This document shows positions 17,314 to 27,755 of a stretch of 64,000 nt of DNA, piece after piece; the first letter of the stretch is position 1; each line of letters starts with the position of its first letter. A model generated the notes under the pieces. The model had not been told where the DNA came from, did not search any database, and worked only from the letters and a program-made list of their open reading frames with translations. The DNA is from Spiribacter vilamensis. Lineage in GTDB: Bacteria > Pseudomonadota > Gammaproteobacteria > Nitrococcales > Nitrococcaceae. The stretch covers positions 1,426,001-1,490,000 of the forward strand of contig NZ_SHLI01000001.1 of the NCBI RefSeq assembly GCF_004217415.1, written 5' to 3'. Made by a program: the position numbers and the translations under genes.

Positions 17314-17952
17314 ATGTCACCCGCGAGCTATCGTTTTTTCCAGCGTCCGTCCATTGTCGAACTGTTGCGACACTGCGGTCGCAGCCGCTACCGCCCCCAC
17401 TCGACGCTCATCCACCAGGGCGCAGAGAGCGACCGGTTGTACCTGCTGCTGCGGGGCTCGGTGAGCGTGCTCGAGGAAGACAGCGACGGGCGGGAGCTCA
17501 TCCTTGCCTACCTCAATCCCGGCGACTTTATCGGCGAAATGGGGCTTTTCCTCGAGGCGCCGGAGCGCAGTGCGTGGATCCGGACGCGGACCACCTGCGA
17601 GTTCGCGGAGATCAGCTACACCCGCTTCGCGCGACTGCAGGACGATCACCCGGTGGTTCTGCAGCCTCTGCTCGAGCAGATCACGCGCCGCCTGCGCGAC
17701 ACCAACCGACGCTTCCGGGCGCTGGCGTTCGAGGACGTCCGCGGCCGGGTCATCGCCACCCTGCACGACCTGGCACGCCAGCCCGACGCCATGACCCACC
17801 CCGACGGCATGCAGCTCAAGGTCACGCGCATCGAGCTCGGACGCCTGGTGGGCTGCTCACGGGAAATGGTCGGCCGGGTACTGCGGGACATGGAGAACGA
17901 ACAACTCATCTCGGCGAAGGGACGGACCATCGTCGTCCACGCCGCCCGCTAG
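17314..17952 (+). CDS. crp: cAMP receptor protein-like transcription regulator (Crp/Vfr)
   Basis: 212 residues. The N-terminal cyclic-nucleotide-binding domain has GDFIGEMGLFLEAPERSAWIRTRTTCEFAEI, the cAMP phosphate-binding cassette with Glu and Arg-Ser. The C-terminal winged helix has KVTRIELGRLVGCSREMVGRVLRDMENEQLI, where R-E-V-R recognition residues are conserved as R-E-M-V-G-R. Length and order match Crp/Vfr. The AGGGAGG ribosome site precedes the ATG. It converges with trpC, whose stop abuts the crp stop. Confidence 0.93.
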   Translation: MSPASYRFFQRPSIVELLRHCGRSRYRPHSTLIHQGAESDRLYLLLRGSVSVLEEDSDGRELILAYLNPGDFIGEMGLFLEAPERSAWIRTRTTCEFAEISYTRFARLQDDHPVVLQPLLEQITRRLRDTNRRFRALAFEDVRGRVIATLHDLARQPDAMTHPDGMQLKVTRIELGRLVGCSREMVGRVLRDMENEQLISAKGRTIVVHAAR

Positions 17953-18759
17953 TCAGTCGAAGAGCTCGGCGAGCCGATCGCCGGGCGACTCGGCGCGCAT
18001 GAAGGCCTCGCCCACCAGGAATGCGTCGATCCCCCGGGCCCGCATCGTGGCCACATCGTCGCGGGTATGGATGCCGCTTTCGGTGACCAGCCGGACGCCC
18101 TCGGGTACCGAGGGCGCGAGACGAGCCGTGGTCTCGAGCGTGGTCTCGAAGCTGCGCAGGTCGCGGTTGTTAATGCCGATCAGGTCCCCGCCGAGGCGCA
18201 GCGCGCGATCGAGCTCGGCGCCGTCATGGACCTCCACCAGCACATCCATCCCCAGCGACCGCGCCCGTTGGTAGAGTGCGGACAGCTGCGCATCGTCCAG
18301 TGCCGCGACGATCAGCAACACGCAGTCGGCGCCCAGCACCCGGGCCTCGAGCACCTGGTAGTCATCGAAAATGAAATCCTTGCGGATCACCGGGCAGTGA
18401 CAGGCCGTGCGCGCCTGCTCGAGATGGGCATCGGCACCGGCAAAGAAATCCGCCTCGGTGAGCACCGACAGACAGGCGGCCCCGCCCCGTGCATAGCTAC
18501 GGGCGATGGCCGCCGGATCGAAATCCTCGCGCAGCACGCCCTTGCTCGGCGAGGCCTTCTTGATCTCGGCGATGACGCCCGCCTGCCCCACCGCGATGCG
18601 CGCCTCGAGCGCCGCGCGAAAGCCACGCACGGGCGGCGCGTCGGCGAGTTGCGATTCGAGCTGCGAGGCACTTATCTGCCGGCGGCGTTCCTGCACCCGC
18701 TCCACCTTGCTCGCGATGATGCGGCGCAGGATGTCCGGCGTGTCGGGCAGGCCGCTCAT
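17953..18759 (-). CDS. trpC: Indole-3-glycerol phosphate synthase
   Basis: 268-residue single-domain TIM barrel, not fused to TrpF. Visible: VIAEIKKASPSKGVLREDFDPAAIA, FAGADAHLEQAR, VIRKDFIFDDYQVLEARVLGADCVLLI, GINNRDLRSFETTLETT and ESGIHTRDDV. Catalytic Lys and Glu positions are in these blocks. It cyclises CdRP to indole-glycerol phosphate in tryptophan synthesis. Last gene of the trpE-G-D-C run; overlaps trpD by 4 nt. Confidence 0.96.
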   Translation of the reverse strand: MSGLPDTPDILRRIIASKVERVQERRRQISASQLESQLADAPPVRGFRAALEARIAVGQAGVIAEIKKASPSKGVLREDFDPAAIARSYARGGAACLSVLTEADFFAGADAHLEQARTACHCPVIRKDFIFDDYQVLEARVLGADCVLLIVAALDDAQLSALYQRARSLGMDVLVEVHDGAELDRALRLGGDLIGINNRDLRSFETTLETTARLAPSVPEGVRLVTESGIHTRDDVATMRARGIDAFLVGEAFMRAESPGDRLAELFD

Positions 18760-19784
18760 GCCGGTGCGCCAAGGCGCTGGCTGGTGGCCACGAAACGGTC
18801 AAAGCGCGTCCGCACCGCGCCGCTCGCCAGCAAACGGCGGGCGTGGGCGACACCGTCGCCGAGGTGATCCGCCAGGCCAGCGACATGGATGGCCGCCCCG
18901 GCATTCAGCGCCAGCAGGTCGGCGGCGGGGCCGGGCAGGCCGTCGAAGATCGCCTTGATCACCTCGAGGCTGCGCTCGGCGGAGTCGACCCGCAGATCCT
19001 CGAGTGACGCCGACTCGAGGCCGAAGTCCTCCGGCCGAATCGTATACTCGCGCACCTCGCCGTCACGTAGCTCCGCCACATGGGTGGGCGCGGCGATACT
19101 GATCTCGTCGAGACCATCCTCGGAATGAACCACCATGACGCGCTCGCTGCCAAGGCTGCGCAGCACCTCTGCCAGCGGCCGCACCCACTTCGCGTCATAG
19201 ACACCCAGCAACTGGTTGGGGGCGCCGGCGGGGTTGGTGAGGGGGCCCAACAGATTGAACAGTGTCCGCACGCCCATCTCCTTGCGCGGGCCGATGGCGT
19301 GACGCATCGCCTGGTGGTGCTGGGGCGCGAAGATGAACCCGACCCCGACCGTGTCGATGCACTCCGCCACCGCCGCCGGCTCCAGATCCAGGCGCGCGCC
19401 GGCGATCTGCAACAGATCGGCACTGCCCGAGGCGCTCGAGACCGAGCGATTGCCGTGCTTGGCAACACGGCCGCCGGCCTCCGCCACCACGAACGCCGTC
19501 GCGGTGGAGATGTTGAAGGTGCCGCGGGCGTCACCTCCCGTGCCGCAGGTATCGACCAGGTGCGTTCGGTCGACCTCCACGCGCATGGCCAGCTCGCGCA
19601 TCACCCCGGCCGCCGCGGCGATCTCGGTCACCGTCTCGCCCTTCATGCCGAGGCCGATCAGAAACCCGCCGATCTGCGCCGGTGTCGCCTCGCCGGTCAT
19701 GATCCGCTGCATCACCGCTGTCATGTCGGCATCGTCGAGATCACCGTGCGCCATCACCCGGCGAATCGCCGCCTGCATCTCCAT
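18756..19784 (-). CDS. trpD: Anthranilate phosphoribosyltransferase
   Basis: About 342 residues. VDTCGTGGDARGTFNISTATAFVVAEAGGRVAKHGNRSVSSASGSADLL contains the PRPP-binding and anthranilate sites, and NPAGAPNQLLGVYDAKWV is also diagnostic. Transfers the phosphoribosyl group to anthranilate. The ATG at 19784 sits 6 nt after GGGGGA; a GTG at 19790 is possible. Lies 16 nt downstream of trpG and overlaps trpC. Confidence 0.96.
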   Translation of the reverse strand: MEMQAAIRRVMAHGDLDDADMTAVMQRIMTGEATPAQIGGFLIGLGMKGETVTEIAAAAGVMRELAMRVEVDRTHLVDTCGTGGDARGTFNISTATAFVVAEAGGRVAKHGNRSVSSASGSADLLQIAGARLDLEPAAVAECIDTVGVGFIFAPQHHQAMRHAIGPRKEMGVRTLFNLLGPLTNPAGAPNQLLGVYDAKWVRPLAEVLRSLGSERVMVVHSEDGLDEISIAAPTHVAELRDGEVREYTIRPEDFGLESASLEDLRVDSAERSLEVIKAIFDGLPGPAADLLALNAGAAIHVAGLADHLGDGVAHARRLLASGAVRTRFDRFVATSQRLGAPA

Positions 19785-19800
19785 CGTCACTCCCCCTGGG

Positions 19801-20394
19801 TCAGGCCGCGGCCGCCGGCCGGGTCAGAAAATTGCGTAACAGATCATGGCCGGTCCGGGTCAGGATCGACTCGGGGTGGAACTGCACACCCTCCACGTCC
19901 AGCTCTCGATGCCGAACGCCCATGATCTCCTCGCGGTCGCCGTTATCCAGCTCGCTCCAGGCGGTGACGTCGAGGCAGTCCGGCAGCGTCGCCGATTCGA
20001 GCACCAGCGAGTGGTAGCGCGTCGCCTCGAGCGGGTTGGGCAGGCCCGCGAACACCCCCTGATCGTGGTGGTGCACCTGCGAGGTCTTGCCGTGCATCAC
20101 GGTCTTGGCCCGGATTACCGCCCCGCCGAAGGCCTGGCCGATCGCCTGGTGGCCCAGGCACACGCCCAGGATCGGCAGCCGCCCCGCGAAGCGCTCCACC
20201 ACCGCCAGCGAGATGCCCGCCTCATCGGGGGTACAGGGACCCGGCGAGAGCACGATACGCTCGGGCCGCAGCCGCTCGATCGTCGCCAGGTCGATTGCGT
20301 CGTTGCGGTGCACCTCGACATCGGCCCCCAGCTCGCCCAGGTACTGGACGAGGTTATAGGTAAACGAGTCGTAGTTATCGATCATTAAAAGCAT
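19801..20394 (-). CDS. trpG: Anthranilate synthase glutamine amidotransferase component
   Basis: 197 residues starting [26 protein letters not shown]. Class I GATase features: [12 protein letters not shown], nucleophile Cys in [17 protein letters not shown], and the His-Glu pair in [10 protein letters not shown]. Supplies ammonia to TrpE; the same subunit may also serve p-aminobenzoate synthase. AGGAGG precedes the ATG. It begins 13 nt after the trpE stop. Confidence 0.95.
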   Translation of the reverse strand: MLLMIDNYDSFTYNLVQYLGELGADVEVHRNDAIDLATIERLRPERIVLSPGPCTPDEAGISLAVVERFAGRLPILGVCLGHQAIGQAFGGAVIRAKTVMHGKTSQVHHHDQGVFAGLPNPLEATRYHSLVLESATLPDCLDVTAWSELDNGDREEIMGVRHRELDVEGVQFHPESILTRTGHDLLRNFLTRPAAAA

Positions 20395-20407
20395 GGGCGC
20401 CTCCTGC

Positions 20408-21898
20408 TCAGCGCTGATCGAGGCCGGCTTCCGCCATGGCGACCGCCCGGAACAGTGCCCGGCCCTTGTTAACCGTCTCTTCCCACTCCGCCGCCGGATC
20501 CGAGTCGTGGACCACGCCGCCGCCGGCCTGCACATGGACCCGGCCGTCCTTGATCACGGCGGTCCGAATGGCGATGGCGGTATCCATGTTGCCCGACCAG
20601 GAAAGATACCCCACTGCCCCGCCGTAGACGCCGCGCTTGACCGGTTCGACCTCGTCGATGATCTCCATCGCCCGGATCTTGGGGGCACCGCTCAGGGTAC
20701 CCGCCGGATGCGTGGCGCGCAGCAGATCCATCGGCCCCAGGCCCTCGCGCAGGCGCCCGGTGACGTTGGAGACGATATGCATGACGTGGCTGTAGCGCTC
20801 GATGGTCATGCGATCGGTGAGTCGCACGCTGCCCACCTCGCTCACCCGGCCGATGTCATTGCGCCCCAGGTCGATGAGCATCAGATGCTCGGCGCGCTCC
20901 TTGGGATCGTCCAGCAGCTCCGCCTCCAGCGCCCGGTCTTCCTCCGCCGTGGCGCCGCGACGGCGGGTCCCGGCGATGGGTCGCAGGGTCGCCTCGCCGT
21001 CCTCGAGCCGGGCGAGGATCTCCGGCGACGAGCCCACCACCTGGAAATCGCCGAAGTCGAGAAAAAACAGGTACGGCGACGGGTTGGTGCAGCGCAGGGC
21101 CCGGTACAGATCCAGCGGCCGGCCGTGGTAATCGGCGCTCATGCGCCGCGACGGCACGACCTGCATGCAGTCGCCGTCGATAATGTAATCGCGGATCCGC
21201 TCGACCATCGCCTCGTAGTCTTCGCGCTCGATGGAGGAGTCGAAATCCTCCTCGGCCACCACCCGCGGCGGCGTGCGCTGCCCGTCACTCAGGGCCTGCA
21301 CGCGCAGCTGCTCGGCGAGCGTATCGAGCCGTGCCTCACCGCGGTGGAGCCCGTCGGCTTCCGCCGGGTCGATATTGACCACCAGGTAGAGCCGGCCGGC
21401 GAGGTTGTCGAAGACCAGCACCTCCTCGGACTCCATGAGCAGGATATCCGGCACGCCCAGCGTATCCGGGTTGGGGCACTCAGCCAGCCGCGGCTCGATG
21501 TAGCGAATGGTGTCGTAGCCGAAGTAGCCCACCAGCCCGCCGATAAAGCGCGGCAGTCCGGGGAGGTTTTCCGGGGGCGCGGCACGCACCGCCCGATGAC
21601 GGCGCTCGACCCAGTCGAGGGGATCGTCCACGGACTCCTCGTGGCGGCAGATCCCGTCTTCCCAGGTCTCGATACGATGACCGTGAATGCGGTACTGACG
21701 CTGGCAGGGCAGCCCGATGATCGAGTAGCGCCCCCACTTCTCGCCGCCCTGGACCGACTCGAAGAGATAACTGCCGGCCCCGGCCGCCACCTTGAGGTAG
21801 GTGGACAGCGGAGTCTCCAGGTCCGCGAGCAGCTCGCGGACCAGCGGCACACGGTTATAGCCCTCGCGGGCATGCTCGGCGATGGTTTCCTCGTTCAT
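20408..21898 (-). CDS. trpE: Anthranilate synthase component I
   Basis: 496 residues of the chorismate-binding family. The N-terminal feedback region includes the LLES-like element YLFESVQGG. The catalytic C terminus carries [104 protein letters not shown]. Converts chorismate to anthranilate with TrpG. Its ATG overlaps the gph stop, and I see no leader peptide or attenuator, so expression is tied to rpe-gph. Confidence 0.96.
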   Translation of the reverse strand: MNEETIAEHAREGYNRVPLVRELLADLETPLSTYLKVAAGAGSYLFESVQGGEKWGRYSIIGLPCQRQYRIHGHRIETWEDGICRHEESVDDPLDWVERRHRAVRAAPPENLPGLPRFIGGLVGYFGYDTIRYIEPRLAECPNPDTLGVPDILLMESEEVLVFDNLAGRLYLVVNIDPAEADGLHRGEARLDTLAEQLRVQALSDGQRTPPRVVAEEDFDSSIEREDYEAMVERIRDYIIDGDCMQVVPSRRMSADYHGRPLDLYRALRCTNPSPYLFFLDFGDFQVVGSSPEILARLEDGEATLRPIAGTRRRGATAEEDRALEAELLDDPKERAEHLMLIDLGRNDIGRVSEVGSVRLTDRMTIERYSHVMHIVSNVTGRLREGLGPMDLLRATHPAGTLSGAPKIRAMEIIDEVEPVKRGVYGGAVGYLSWSGNMDTAIAIRTAVIKDGRVHVQAGGGVVHDSDPAAEWEETVNKGRALFRAVAMAEAGLDQR

Positions 21899-22587
21899 GG
21901 CATCTTCCTGGACTCTGTCGCCAGGCCCGCGGCGAGCTGGTCGACGGTGAGGGTCATCGCGGCCGAATGGTCGGCAAAGATAGCATCGTCACCGGGATAG
22001 CCGTAAGGCACCCGCACCAGTGGCGAGCCCGCGGCCTCGGCCGCCGTGCGATCCGCCGCCGAGTCACCGACATAAACGCAGTCCCCGATCGCGACACCGA
22101 GCCGCTCCGCGGCGTGGATGAGGGGAGCCGGGTCGGGCTTTTTCACGCCCAGGGTGTCGCCGCTCACCGCCACGCCGAAGTAGCCGGCGATCCCCAGCGC
22201 CTCCATGAGCGGCGTGGTAAAGGCCGCCGGTTTGTTGGTCACGACCCCCATCGGCAGCCCCATCGCCCGAAGCTGGTCGAGCCCCTCGAGGACTCCCGGA
22301 TAGAGGCGGCTGTGCTCGCACAGGCAGTCGTGGTAGTGGACGAAAAACCGCGCCACGGCGGCGTCGGTCGCCGGCGGCTCGACCGTGATGTCGCGCTCGC
22401 CCGCCAGCGCCCGGGCCACCAGCAGCCGCGCACCATTACCGATCCAGGCGCAGACCTGGTCCTCGGTTAGGGGCGGGCGATCGATATCGGCGAGACTGCG
22501 GTTGACGGCGGTGGTCAGATCCGGCGCGCTATCCACCAGCGTGCCGTCCAGATCAAAGAGGACGGCGGCGGGACGGGACAACCTCAT
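21895..22587 (-). CDS. gph: Phosphoglycolate phosphatase (HAD superfamily)
   Basis: 230 residues. HAD motif [16 protein letters not shown], motif [10 protein letters not shown], motif III Lys in [15 protein letters not shown] and motif [19 protein letters not shown] are all present. Removes phosphate from 2-phosphoglycolate, a by-product of DNA repair and photorespiration-type chemistry. Coupled to rpe and trpE by 4-nt overlaps on both sides, as in other gammaproteobacteria. Confidence 0.93.
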   Translation of the reverse strand: MRLSRPAAVLFDLDGTLVDSAPDLTTAVNRSLADIDRPPLTEDQVCAWIGNGARLLVARALAGERDITVEPPATDAAVARFFVHYHDCLCEHSRLYPGVLEGLDQLRAMGLPMGVVTNKPAAFTTPLMEALGIAGYFGVAVSGDTLGVKKPDPAPLIHAAERLGVAIGDCVYVGDSAADRTAAEAAGSPLVRVPYGYPGDDAIFADHSAAMTLTVDQLAAGLATESRKMP

Positions 22588-23258
22588 GAACCGGCCCTTG
22601 CGGCGCGATCGCGCATATCGTTGATCACGGTGGCGTAATCGGGCTGGCCGAAGATCGCCGAACCGGCCACCACGGTATCGGCCCCGGCAGCCACTACCTC
22701 CTCGATATTATCAGGTCCGACGCCACCATCCACCTCGAGGCGAATCGGCCGCGCCGAGGCGTCGATCATCGCCCTCGCCTCGCGCAGCTTGTCGAGGGTG
22801 CCGGGCAGGAATTTCTGGCCCCCGAACCCCGGATTGACGGACATGAGCAGGATCAGATCGACCTTGTCGAGCACATGGCGCAGGCAGTCCAGCGGCGTCG
22901 CCGGGTTGAAGACCAGCCCGGTCTGGCAGCCCTGGTCGCGGATCAGCTGCAGGCTGCGGTCGACATGCTCGCTGGCCTCCGGGTGGAAGCTGATCAGGTT
23001 GGCCCCCGCCGCGGCAAAGTCGGGAATGATGCGATCCACCGGCTTGACCATCAGGTGGACGTCGATCGGTGCGGCGATGCCATAGCGGCGCAGGGCCTGG
23101 CACACCGGCGGGCCGAAGCTGAGGTTGGGGACGTAATGATTGTCCATGACGTCGAAGTGCACCCAGTCGGCACCGGCACGCAGGACATGATCGACGTCCT
23201 CGCCCAGGCGGGCGAGATCGGCGGCGAGAATCGAGGGGGCGACAATCAGATCTTTCAT
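22584..23258 (-). CDS. rpe: Ribulose-phosphate 3-epimerase
   Basis: 224-residue TIM barrel. [61 protein letters not shown] and [11 protein letters not shown] contain the metal ligands His/Asp/His/Asp and catalytic Asp pair. Interconverts ribulose-5-phosphate and xylulose-5-phosphate. First gene of the rpe-gph-trpEGDC run. Confidence 0.96.
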   Translation of the reverse strand: MKDLIVAPSILAADLARLGEDVDHVLRAGADWVHFDVMDNHYVPNLSFGPPVCQALRRYGIAAPIDVHLMVKPVDRIIPDFAAAGANLISFHPEASEHVDRSLQLIRDQGCQTGLVFNPATPLDCLRHVLDKVDLILLMSVNPGFGGQKFLPGTLDKLREARAMIDASARPIRLEVDGGVGPDNIEEVVAAGADTVVAGSAIFGQPDYATVINDMRDRAARAGS

Positions 23259-23285
23259 GGGCGCGAATCGTAGCAGAACCGGGCG

Positions 23286-23882
23286 TCAGACGCCCCGTGA
23301 CATCACCCCCGCGAGGATCGCCCGACGCACCGCGGCGAAGTCACTGCGGCCATGAATCCGGGCCAGCTGCAGAGCGCCCTGGGCCGCCGCCATGATGGCG
23401 CAGGCCTGATCGCCGGCGTCACCGGGGAAATCGAGCCGACCTGCTGCCCGACCGGCGACCAGGGTGGCCGTCAGCCAGTCGATCAGATCATCGCACAGGG
23501 CCTCGGCCTCGGCGCAGGCCGCGGACGGCAGACTGGCGTATTCCACCGCCGCGATCCCCAGCGGGCCAACGTGTTCGCCCTCGAGATCGCGGGCCTCCAG
23601 ATCGAGGAACCGCTCGATCCGCTCATCGGGCTCGAGTCGGGCGTCCGCCATCTGTGCCCGCCACCCGGCGAGCTCGTCGCGGTACTGGCGAAACAGCGCC
23701 GTTGCCAGGTCGGCCTTGGTCGGGAAGTGATAGTGGATGGCGCTGCTCTGCACCTCCAGCGCCTCGGCCAGCTGACCGAAACTGAAGCCGTGATAACCGC
23801 GCTGCTGGAGCCAGTCGGCGGCAAGCCGGAGGATGCGCCGCCGCATCTGACCCCGGGGGCGCTGCCGGTGCACCGCCGCCAT
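23286..23882 (-). CDS. TetR/AcrR-family transcriptional regulator
   Basis: 198 residues. N-terminal TetR helix-turn-helix: RRRILRLAADWLQQRGYHGFSFGQLAEALEVQSSAIHYHFPTKADLATALF. The C-terminal ligand domain is variable and gives no clue to the effector. The ATG (23880-23882) overlaps the moaB stop, so it is cotranscribed with moaB. Targets unknown. Confidence 0.88.
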   Translation of the reverse strand: MAAVHRQRPRGQMRRRILRLAADWLQQRGYHGFSFGQLAEALEVQSSAIHYHFPTKADLATALFRQYRDELAGWRAQMADARLEPDERIERFLDLEARDLEGEHVGPLGIAAVEYASLPSAACAEAEALCDDLIDWLTATLVAGRAAGRLDFPGDAGDQACAIMAAAQGALQLARIHGRSDFAAVRRAILAGVMSRGV

Positions 23883-24385
23883 CAAACGCCCAGGGCGAGC
23901 TCGGCGAGGTTGCAGGGCCGGTGAGAGGCGTCGAGCTGCTCGCGGAGGATGCCCTGCCAGCCATCCCGACAGGCACCGGGCGAGCCCGGCAGCGCGGCGA
24001 TCAGGGTCTGGTTGGCGATGCCGGCCACCACCCGCGACTGCAGCGTCGATGTGCCGATACTGGCGTAGGAGATCTGCCGGAACAGTTCGCCGAAGCCGGG
24101 GATCGGGCGATCGAAGAGCACCTCGACGGCCTCGGGCGTGACATCGCGTTCGCTGAACCCGGTCCCGCCGGTACAGATCACGGCGTTCACCGCCGCATCG
24201 GCGATCCAGGCCGAGACGGCCGCGCGAATGGCATAGCGGTCGTCGATGACGATGGAGCGCGCGGCGATGCGGTGGCCATCGGCCTCGGCCCGTTCCACCA
24301 GCACCTGCCCGGAGCGGTCGTCCTCGGGCCGCCGGGTGTCGGAGATCGTCAGTATCGCCAGGTTGAGCGGGGTGAATTCATGCAT
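23882..24385 (-). CDS. moaB: Molybdenum cofactor biosynthesis protein MoaB/MogA-like
   Basis: About 167 residues. [82 protein letters not shown] and [13 protein letters not shown] are the MoaB/MogA molybdopterin-binding blocks. Likely adenylates molybdopterin, or is a paralogue with unclear role. Start placed at the ATG 24385; a GTG at 24394 is also in frame. Coupled to the tetR gene downstream. Confidence 0.92.
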   Translation of the reverse strand: MHEFTPLNLAILTISDTRRPEDDRSGQVLVERAEADGHRIAARSIVIDDRYAIRAAVSAWIADAAVNAVICTGGTGFSERDVTPEAVEVLFDRPIPGFGELFRQISYASIGTSTLQSRVVAGIANQTLIAALPGSPGACRDGWQGILREQLDASHRPCNLAELALGV

Positions 24386-24478
24386 GGGGGTCACGGTCTA
24401 CTCCGGTGTCATGATCGCGCCATCGATGGCCTGTAAAGGTTGTAGAATGCGGCGTCCTTAACCAATGGTGAGTATTGC

Positions 24479-25765
24479 ATGGAATCTCGGAAAATCGCGG
24501 TGGTGGGTGGCGGTGTCGCCGGTCTCGGTGCCGCCTGGCTGCTCTCGCAACGTGATGAAGTCACCCTGTTCGAGGCGGCCGACCGGCTCGGCGGACACAG
24601 CAACACGATCGCCTGTGACCTGCCCGAGGGATCAATCCCCGTCGATACCGGTTTTATCGTCTACAACGACCCCAACTACCCGCAACTCAAGGCGCTGTTC
24701 GAGCATCTCGACGTGCCCACGCAGGACTCGAACATGTCGTTCGCCTTTGCCGCGACCGATATCGATCTGGAGTATGCCGGTAGCGGCCTGGGGACATTGT
24801 TCGCGCAGCGCCGCAACCTGGTCCGCCCGCGTTTCCTCGGCATGGTGCGCGATATCCTGCGCTTTAACAAAGCGGCCAACGAGCGGCTCGAGAGCGGTGA
24901 GCAGGGTGACGACATCAGCCTGGGCGAGCTGCTCGATCAGCTGGGCATGGGCGAGGCGTTCCGACGCTATTACCTGCTGCCCATGAGCGCGGCGATCTGG
25001 TCCTGCCCGCAGGACGTCATGCTGGCGTTCCCGGCGCGATCCTTTCTGCAGTTTTTCCGCAACCACGGACTGATCCAGCTCAAGGACCGCCCCCAGTGGC
25101 GGACCGTCAATGGCGGCAGCCGGGAATACATCCAGCGCATGCGTCCCGCCATCGCCCATATCCACACCTCGACACCGGTGCGCTCGGTGCGCCGCACCGA
25201 AACGGGGGTGCGACTCGCCGGCAAGGACGGGGAGCTGGGCGAGTTCGACGAGGTGGTCATTGCCGCCCATGGCGATCAGACCCTCGCGATGCTTGACGCC
25301 CCCCACACCGAGGAGGCCAACCTGCTGGGCGCATTCGGCTACCAGACCAACGACGCCTGGCTGCATACCGACCCGCGCCTGATGCCGAAGCGGCGCGCCG
25401 TGTGGTCCTCGTGGAACCATCTGACCACCGAGAGCGTCGATGGAAAGCGACCGGTGTCGGTGACCTACTGGATGAACCGGCTGCAGACCCTTGCGACTGA
25501 GACGGATGTATTCGTGACGCTCAACCCGCTGGAAACGCCCGAGCCGGAGACGGTGATGCGCCGCATGCGCTACGACCACCCCGTGTTCGACCAGGCGGCC
25601 ATTGATGCCCAGGCGGGTCTGCCGGGCATTCAGGGCAATGATCGGATCTGGTATTGCGGCAGCTATCACGGCTACGGCTTTCACGAGGATGCACTGGCAA
25701 GCGCCATCCGCGTGGCCGGGCAGCTCGGTGCCCCGGCCCCGTGGCGGGGAGCGACGATGGCATGA
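24479..25765 (+). CDS. FAD-dependent amine-oxidase-like protein
   Basis: 428 residues. N-terminal dinucleotide-binding motif IAVVGGGVAGLGAAWLLSQRDEVTLFEAADRLGGHSNT, followed by VDTGFIVYNDPNYPQLKALFEHL and a C-terminal FAD-contact segment WYCGSYHGYGFHEDALASAIRVAGQLG. This is the NAD/FAD-binding amine-oxidase/desaturase-like family that heads clusters with DUF1365 and Cfa. The substrate is probably a membrane fatty acyl chain, by context. TAGAAT at 24443-24448 may be a -10. The stop overlaps the DUF1365 start (ATGA). Confidence 0.9.
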   Translation: MESRKIAVVGGGVAGLGAAWLLSQRDEVTLFEAADRLGGHSNTIACDLPEGSIPVDTGFIVYNDPNYPQLKALFEHLDVPTQDSNMSFAFAATDIDLEYAGSGLGTLFAQRRNLVRPRFLGMVRDILRFNKAANERLESGEQGDDISLGELLDQLGMGEAFRRYYLLPMSAAIWSCPQDVMLAFPARSFLQFFRNHGLIQLKDRPQWRTVNGGSREYIQRMRPAIAHIHTSTPVRSVRRTETGVRLAGKDGELGEFDEVVIAAHGDQTLAMLDAPHTEEANLLGAFGYQTNDAWLHTDPRLMPKRRAVWSSWNHLTTESVDGKRPVSVTYWMNRLQTLATETDVFVTLNPLETPEPETVMRRMRYDHPVFDQAAIDAQAGLPGIQGNDRIWYCGSYHGYGFHEDALASAIRVAGQLGAPAPWRGATMA

Positions 25766-26544
25766 CGGCGGACGACGCACTCACGCTCTACGGCGGGGAG
25801 CTGATCCACGAGCGCCGGATCGAGCCGAAGTATCGCTTCAGCTACCGGGTATTCAGCCTGCTGCTGGATATCGACCGACTGGACGAGGCCGCACGTCGTC
25901 ACCGGCTGTTCTCGCATAACCGCTTCAACCTGATCGGATTCCGCGACCGCGATCACGGCCCCAAGGACGGCTCGCCGCTGCGCCCGTGGATCGATGCGCG
26001 GCTGGCCGAAGCGGGCATCGACCTTGATGGCGGGCGGGTGCAGATCCTCTGCTATCCGCGGGTGATGGGGTATGTATTCAATCCGCTCACGCTGTGGTTC
26101 TGCCGACACGCGGACGGATCGCTGCGTGCCGTGCTCGCCGAGGTCCGCAACACCTTCGGCGAATGGCATGGCTACCTGCTGCACGAACAGGGCGCGGCGC
26201 TTCCCGAGCGCCTGCGCGATTCGGCGAGCAAGGTCTTCCACGTCTCGCCGTTCCTGCCCCGCAACGGGCACTACCAGTTCCGCATCCAGGTTCCGGGCGA
26301 GCGCTACGGGGCCACCGTGAACTGGCACAACGTCGACAACCCCGAGACACCGGCGCTGATCGCGGTGCAGTCCGGTGAACGTCGGCGCGGCGGTGATCGG
26401 GGCTTGCTCCGCGCTGCGGTGACGGTACCATTCATGACGCTGAAAGTGATTGCTGCCATCCACTGGCAGGCCCTCAAAATCTGGCTCCGGGGTGGACGCT
26501 ACCACCGCAAATCGGCGCCGCCGGATTCGGAGATTAGCCAATGA
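25762..26544 (+). CDS. DUF1365 family protein
   Basis: 260 residues. LYGGELIHERRIEPKYRFSYRVFSLLLDIDRLDE, RVQILCYPRVMGYVFNPLTLWFC and AEVRNTFGEWHGYLL are DUF1365 hallmarks. Function is not established; it is repeatedly found between the amine-oxidase-like flavoprotein and Cfa genes, implying a role in fatty-acyl modification. The ATG overlaps the previous stop and its own stop overlaps cfa, so translation is coupled. Confidence 0.9.
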   Translation: MTADDALTLYGGELIHERRIEPKYRFSYRVFSLLLDIDRLDEAARRHRLFSHNRFNLIGFRDRDHGPKDGSPLRPWIDARLAEAGIDLDGGRVQILCYPRVMGYVFNPLTLWFCRHADGSLRAVLAEVRNTFGEWHGYLLHEQGAALPERLRDSASKVFHVSPFLPRNGHYQFRIQVPGERYGATVNWHNVDNPETPALIAVQSGERRRGGDRGLLRAAVTVPFMTLKVIAAIHWQALKIWLRGGRYHRKSAPPDSEISQ

Positions 26545-27755
26545 CGAGTCATCAGGAGTCGGTCATCGACCTGCCCTCGCCCCTGCCCCTGGCCGGACGC
26601 ATTCTGCTGGGATGGTTCAGCCGCCTGCGCCGGGGCCGGATGGAAGGACAGATGCCCGACGGCGAGGACTTCCTCATTCAGGGCGGCGAGGCCGGCCCCA
26701 CCGGCATCTTGCGGCTGCATCGGCCAATGCGAATGATGATGCGGATCGCGACGCGCGGGTCGGTGGGCTTCGCCGAGAGCTACATGGCCGGCGAGTGGTC
26801 GAGCCCCGATATTGCGCATCTGCTCGAGCTGATGCAGCGCAACGAGGATGCCTTCCAGCAGCGCATGGAGCCGTCGTGGCTGCATCGCCTGCGCCTGTCG
26901 CTGCATCACCGCGGGCGCCGCAACACCCAGCAGGGCAGCCGCCGCAACATCGCGGCGCATTACGATCTGGGCAACGAGTTCTATCGCCACTGGCTCGACG
27001 AGACGATGACCTATTCGGCGGCGATCTTCGAGCGCCCCGATCAGCCCCTCGCCGAGGCCCAGCGCAACAAGTACGACCAGCTGCTCGATACCCTCGGTGC
27101 CCAACCCGGCGAGCATATCCTAGAGATCGGCTGCGGCTGGGGTGGCTTTGCAATGGCCGCGGCGCGTCGCGGCATCAAGGTCACCGGTCTGACCCTGTCC
27201 ACCGAACAGCTCGCGTGGGCGCGTCGCCAGATCGCCGAGGCGGGATTCGCCGACCAGGTGGATCTGCGGCTCGAGGACTACCGCGATACCCGTGGCCGGT
27301 ACGATCACGCCGTTTCCATCGAGATGCTCGAGGCGGTGGGCGAAGACTACTGGCCCGCCTACTTCCGGATGCTCCATGACCGGGTACGCCCCGGCGGGCG
27401 GATCGGGCTGCATGGCATCACCATCGAAGAGGACCGGTTCGAGGATTACCGCCGCCGACCCGATTTCATTCAGCGCTACATCTTCCCCGGTGGCATGCTG
27501 CCAACCCCGGAGCGGCTGGAGCAGGAGAGCACCGGCGGCGGCCTCGAAGTGCTCGAGTCCACCGGCCTCGGTCAGCACTATGCGACCACGCTGCTGCAAT
27601 GGGATGCCCGCTTCGTCCAGGCACTGTCACGGATTCGGGAGCTCGGCTTTGATGATTACTTCATCAACATGTGGCGCTATTACCTCGCCTACTGCTACGC
27701 CGGGTTCCGCACCGAGAGCATCGACGTGAAACGCGTGTTGCTGCGCCGGCCGTGA
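26541..27755 (+). CDS. Cyclopropane-fatty-acyl-phospholipid synthase family methyltransferase
   Basis: 404 residues. QGSRRNIAAHYDLGNEFYRHWLDETMTYSAAIF and the SAM-binding motif ILEIGCGWGGFAMAAARRGIKVTGLTLS are present, then RYDHAVSIEMLEAVGEDYWPAYF and a C-terminal YYLAYCYAGF. Cfa enzymes methylenate unsaturated acyl chains in membrane phospholipids; some paralogues in this gene context make methylated or furan fatty acids instead. Which product forms here is open. Confidence 0.92.
   Translation: MTSHQESVIDLPSPLPLAGRILLGWFSRLRRGRMEGQMPDGEDFLIQGGEAGPTGILRLHRPMRMMMRIATRGSVGFAESYMAGEWSSPDIAHLLELMQRNEDAFQQRMEPSWLHRLRLSLHHRGRRNTQQGSRRNIAAHYDLGNEFYRHWLDETMTYSAAIFERPDQPLAEAQRNKYDQLLDTLGAQPGEHILEIGCGWGGFAMAAARRGIKVTGLTLSTEQLAWARRQIAEAGFADQVDLRLEDYRDTRGRYDHAVSIEMLEAVGEDYWPAYFRMLHDRVRPGGRIGLHGITIEEDRFEDYRRRPDFIQRYIFPGGMLPTPERLEQESTGGGLEVLESTGLGQHYATTLLQWDARFVQALSRIRELGFDDYFINMWRYYLAYCYAGFRTESIDVKRVLLRRP

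Noticed and set aside
20408-21960. Possible trp attenuator or leader peptide before trpE
   Set aside because: trpE overlaps gph by four bases, leaving no leader region; no Trp-rich short frame with hairpins is present.
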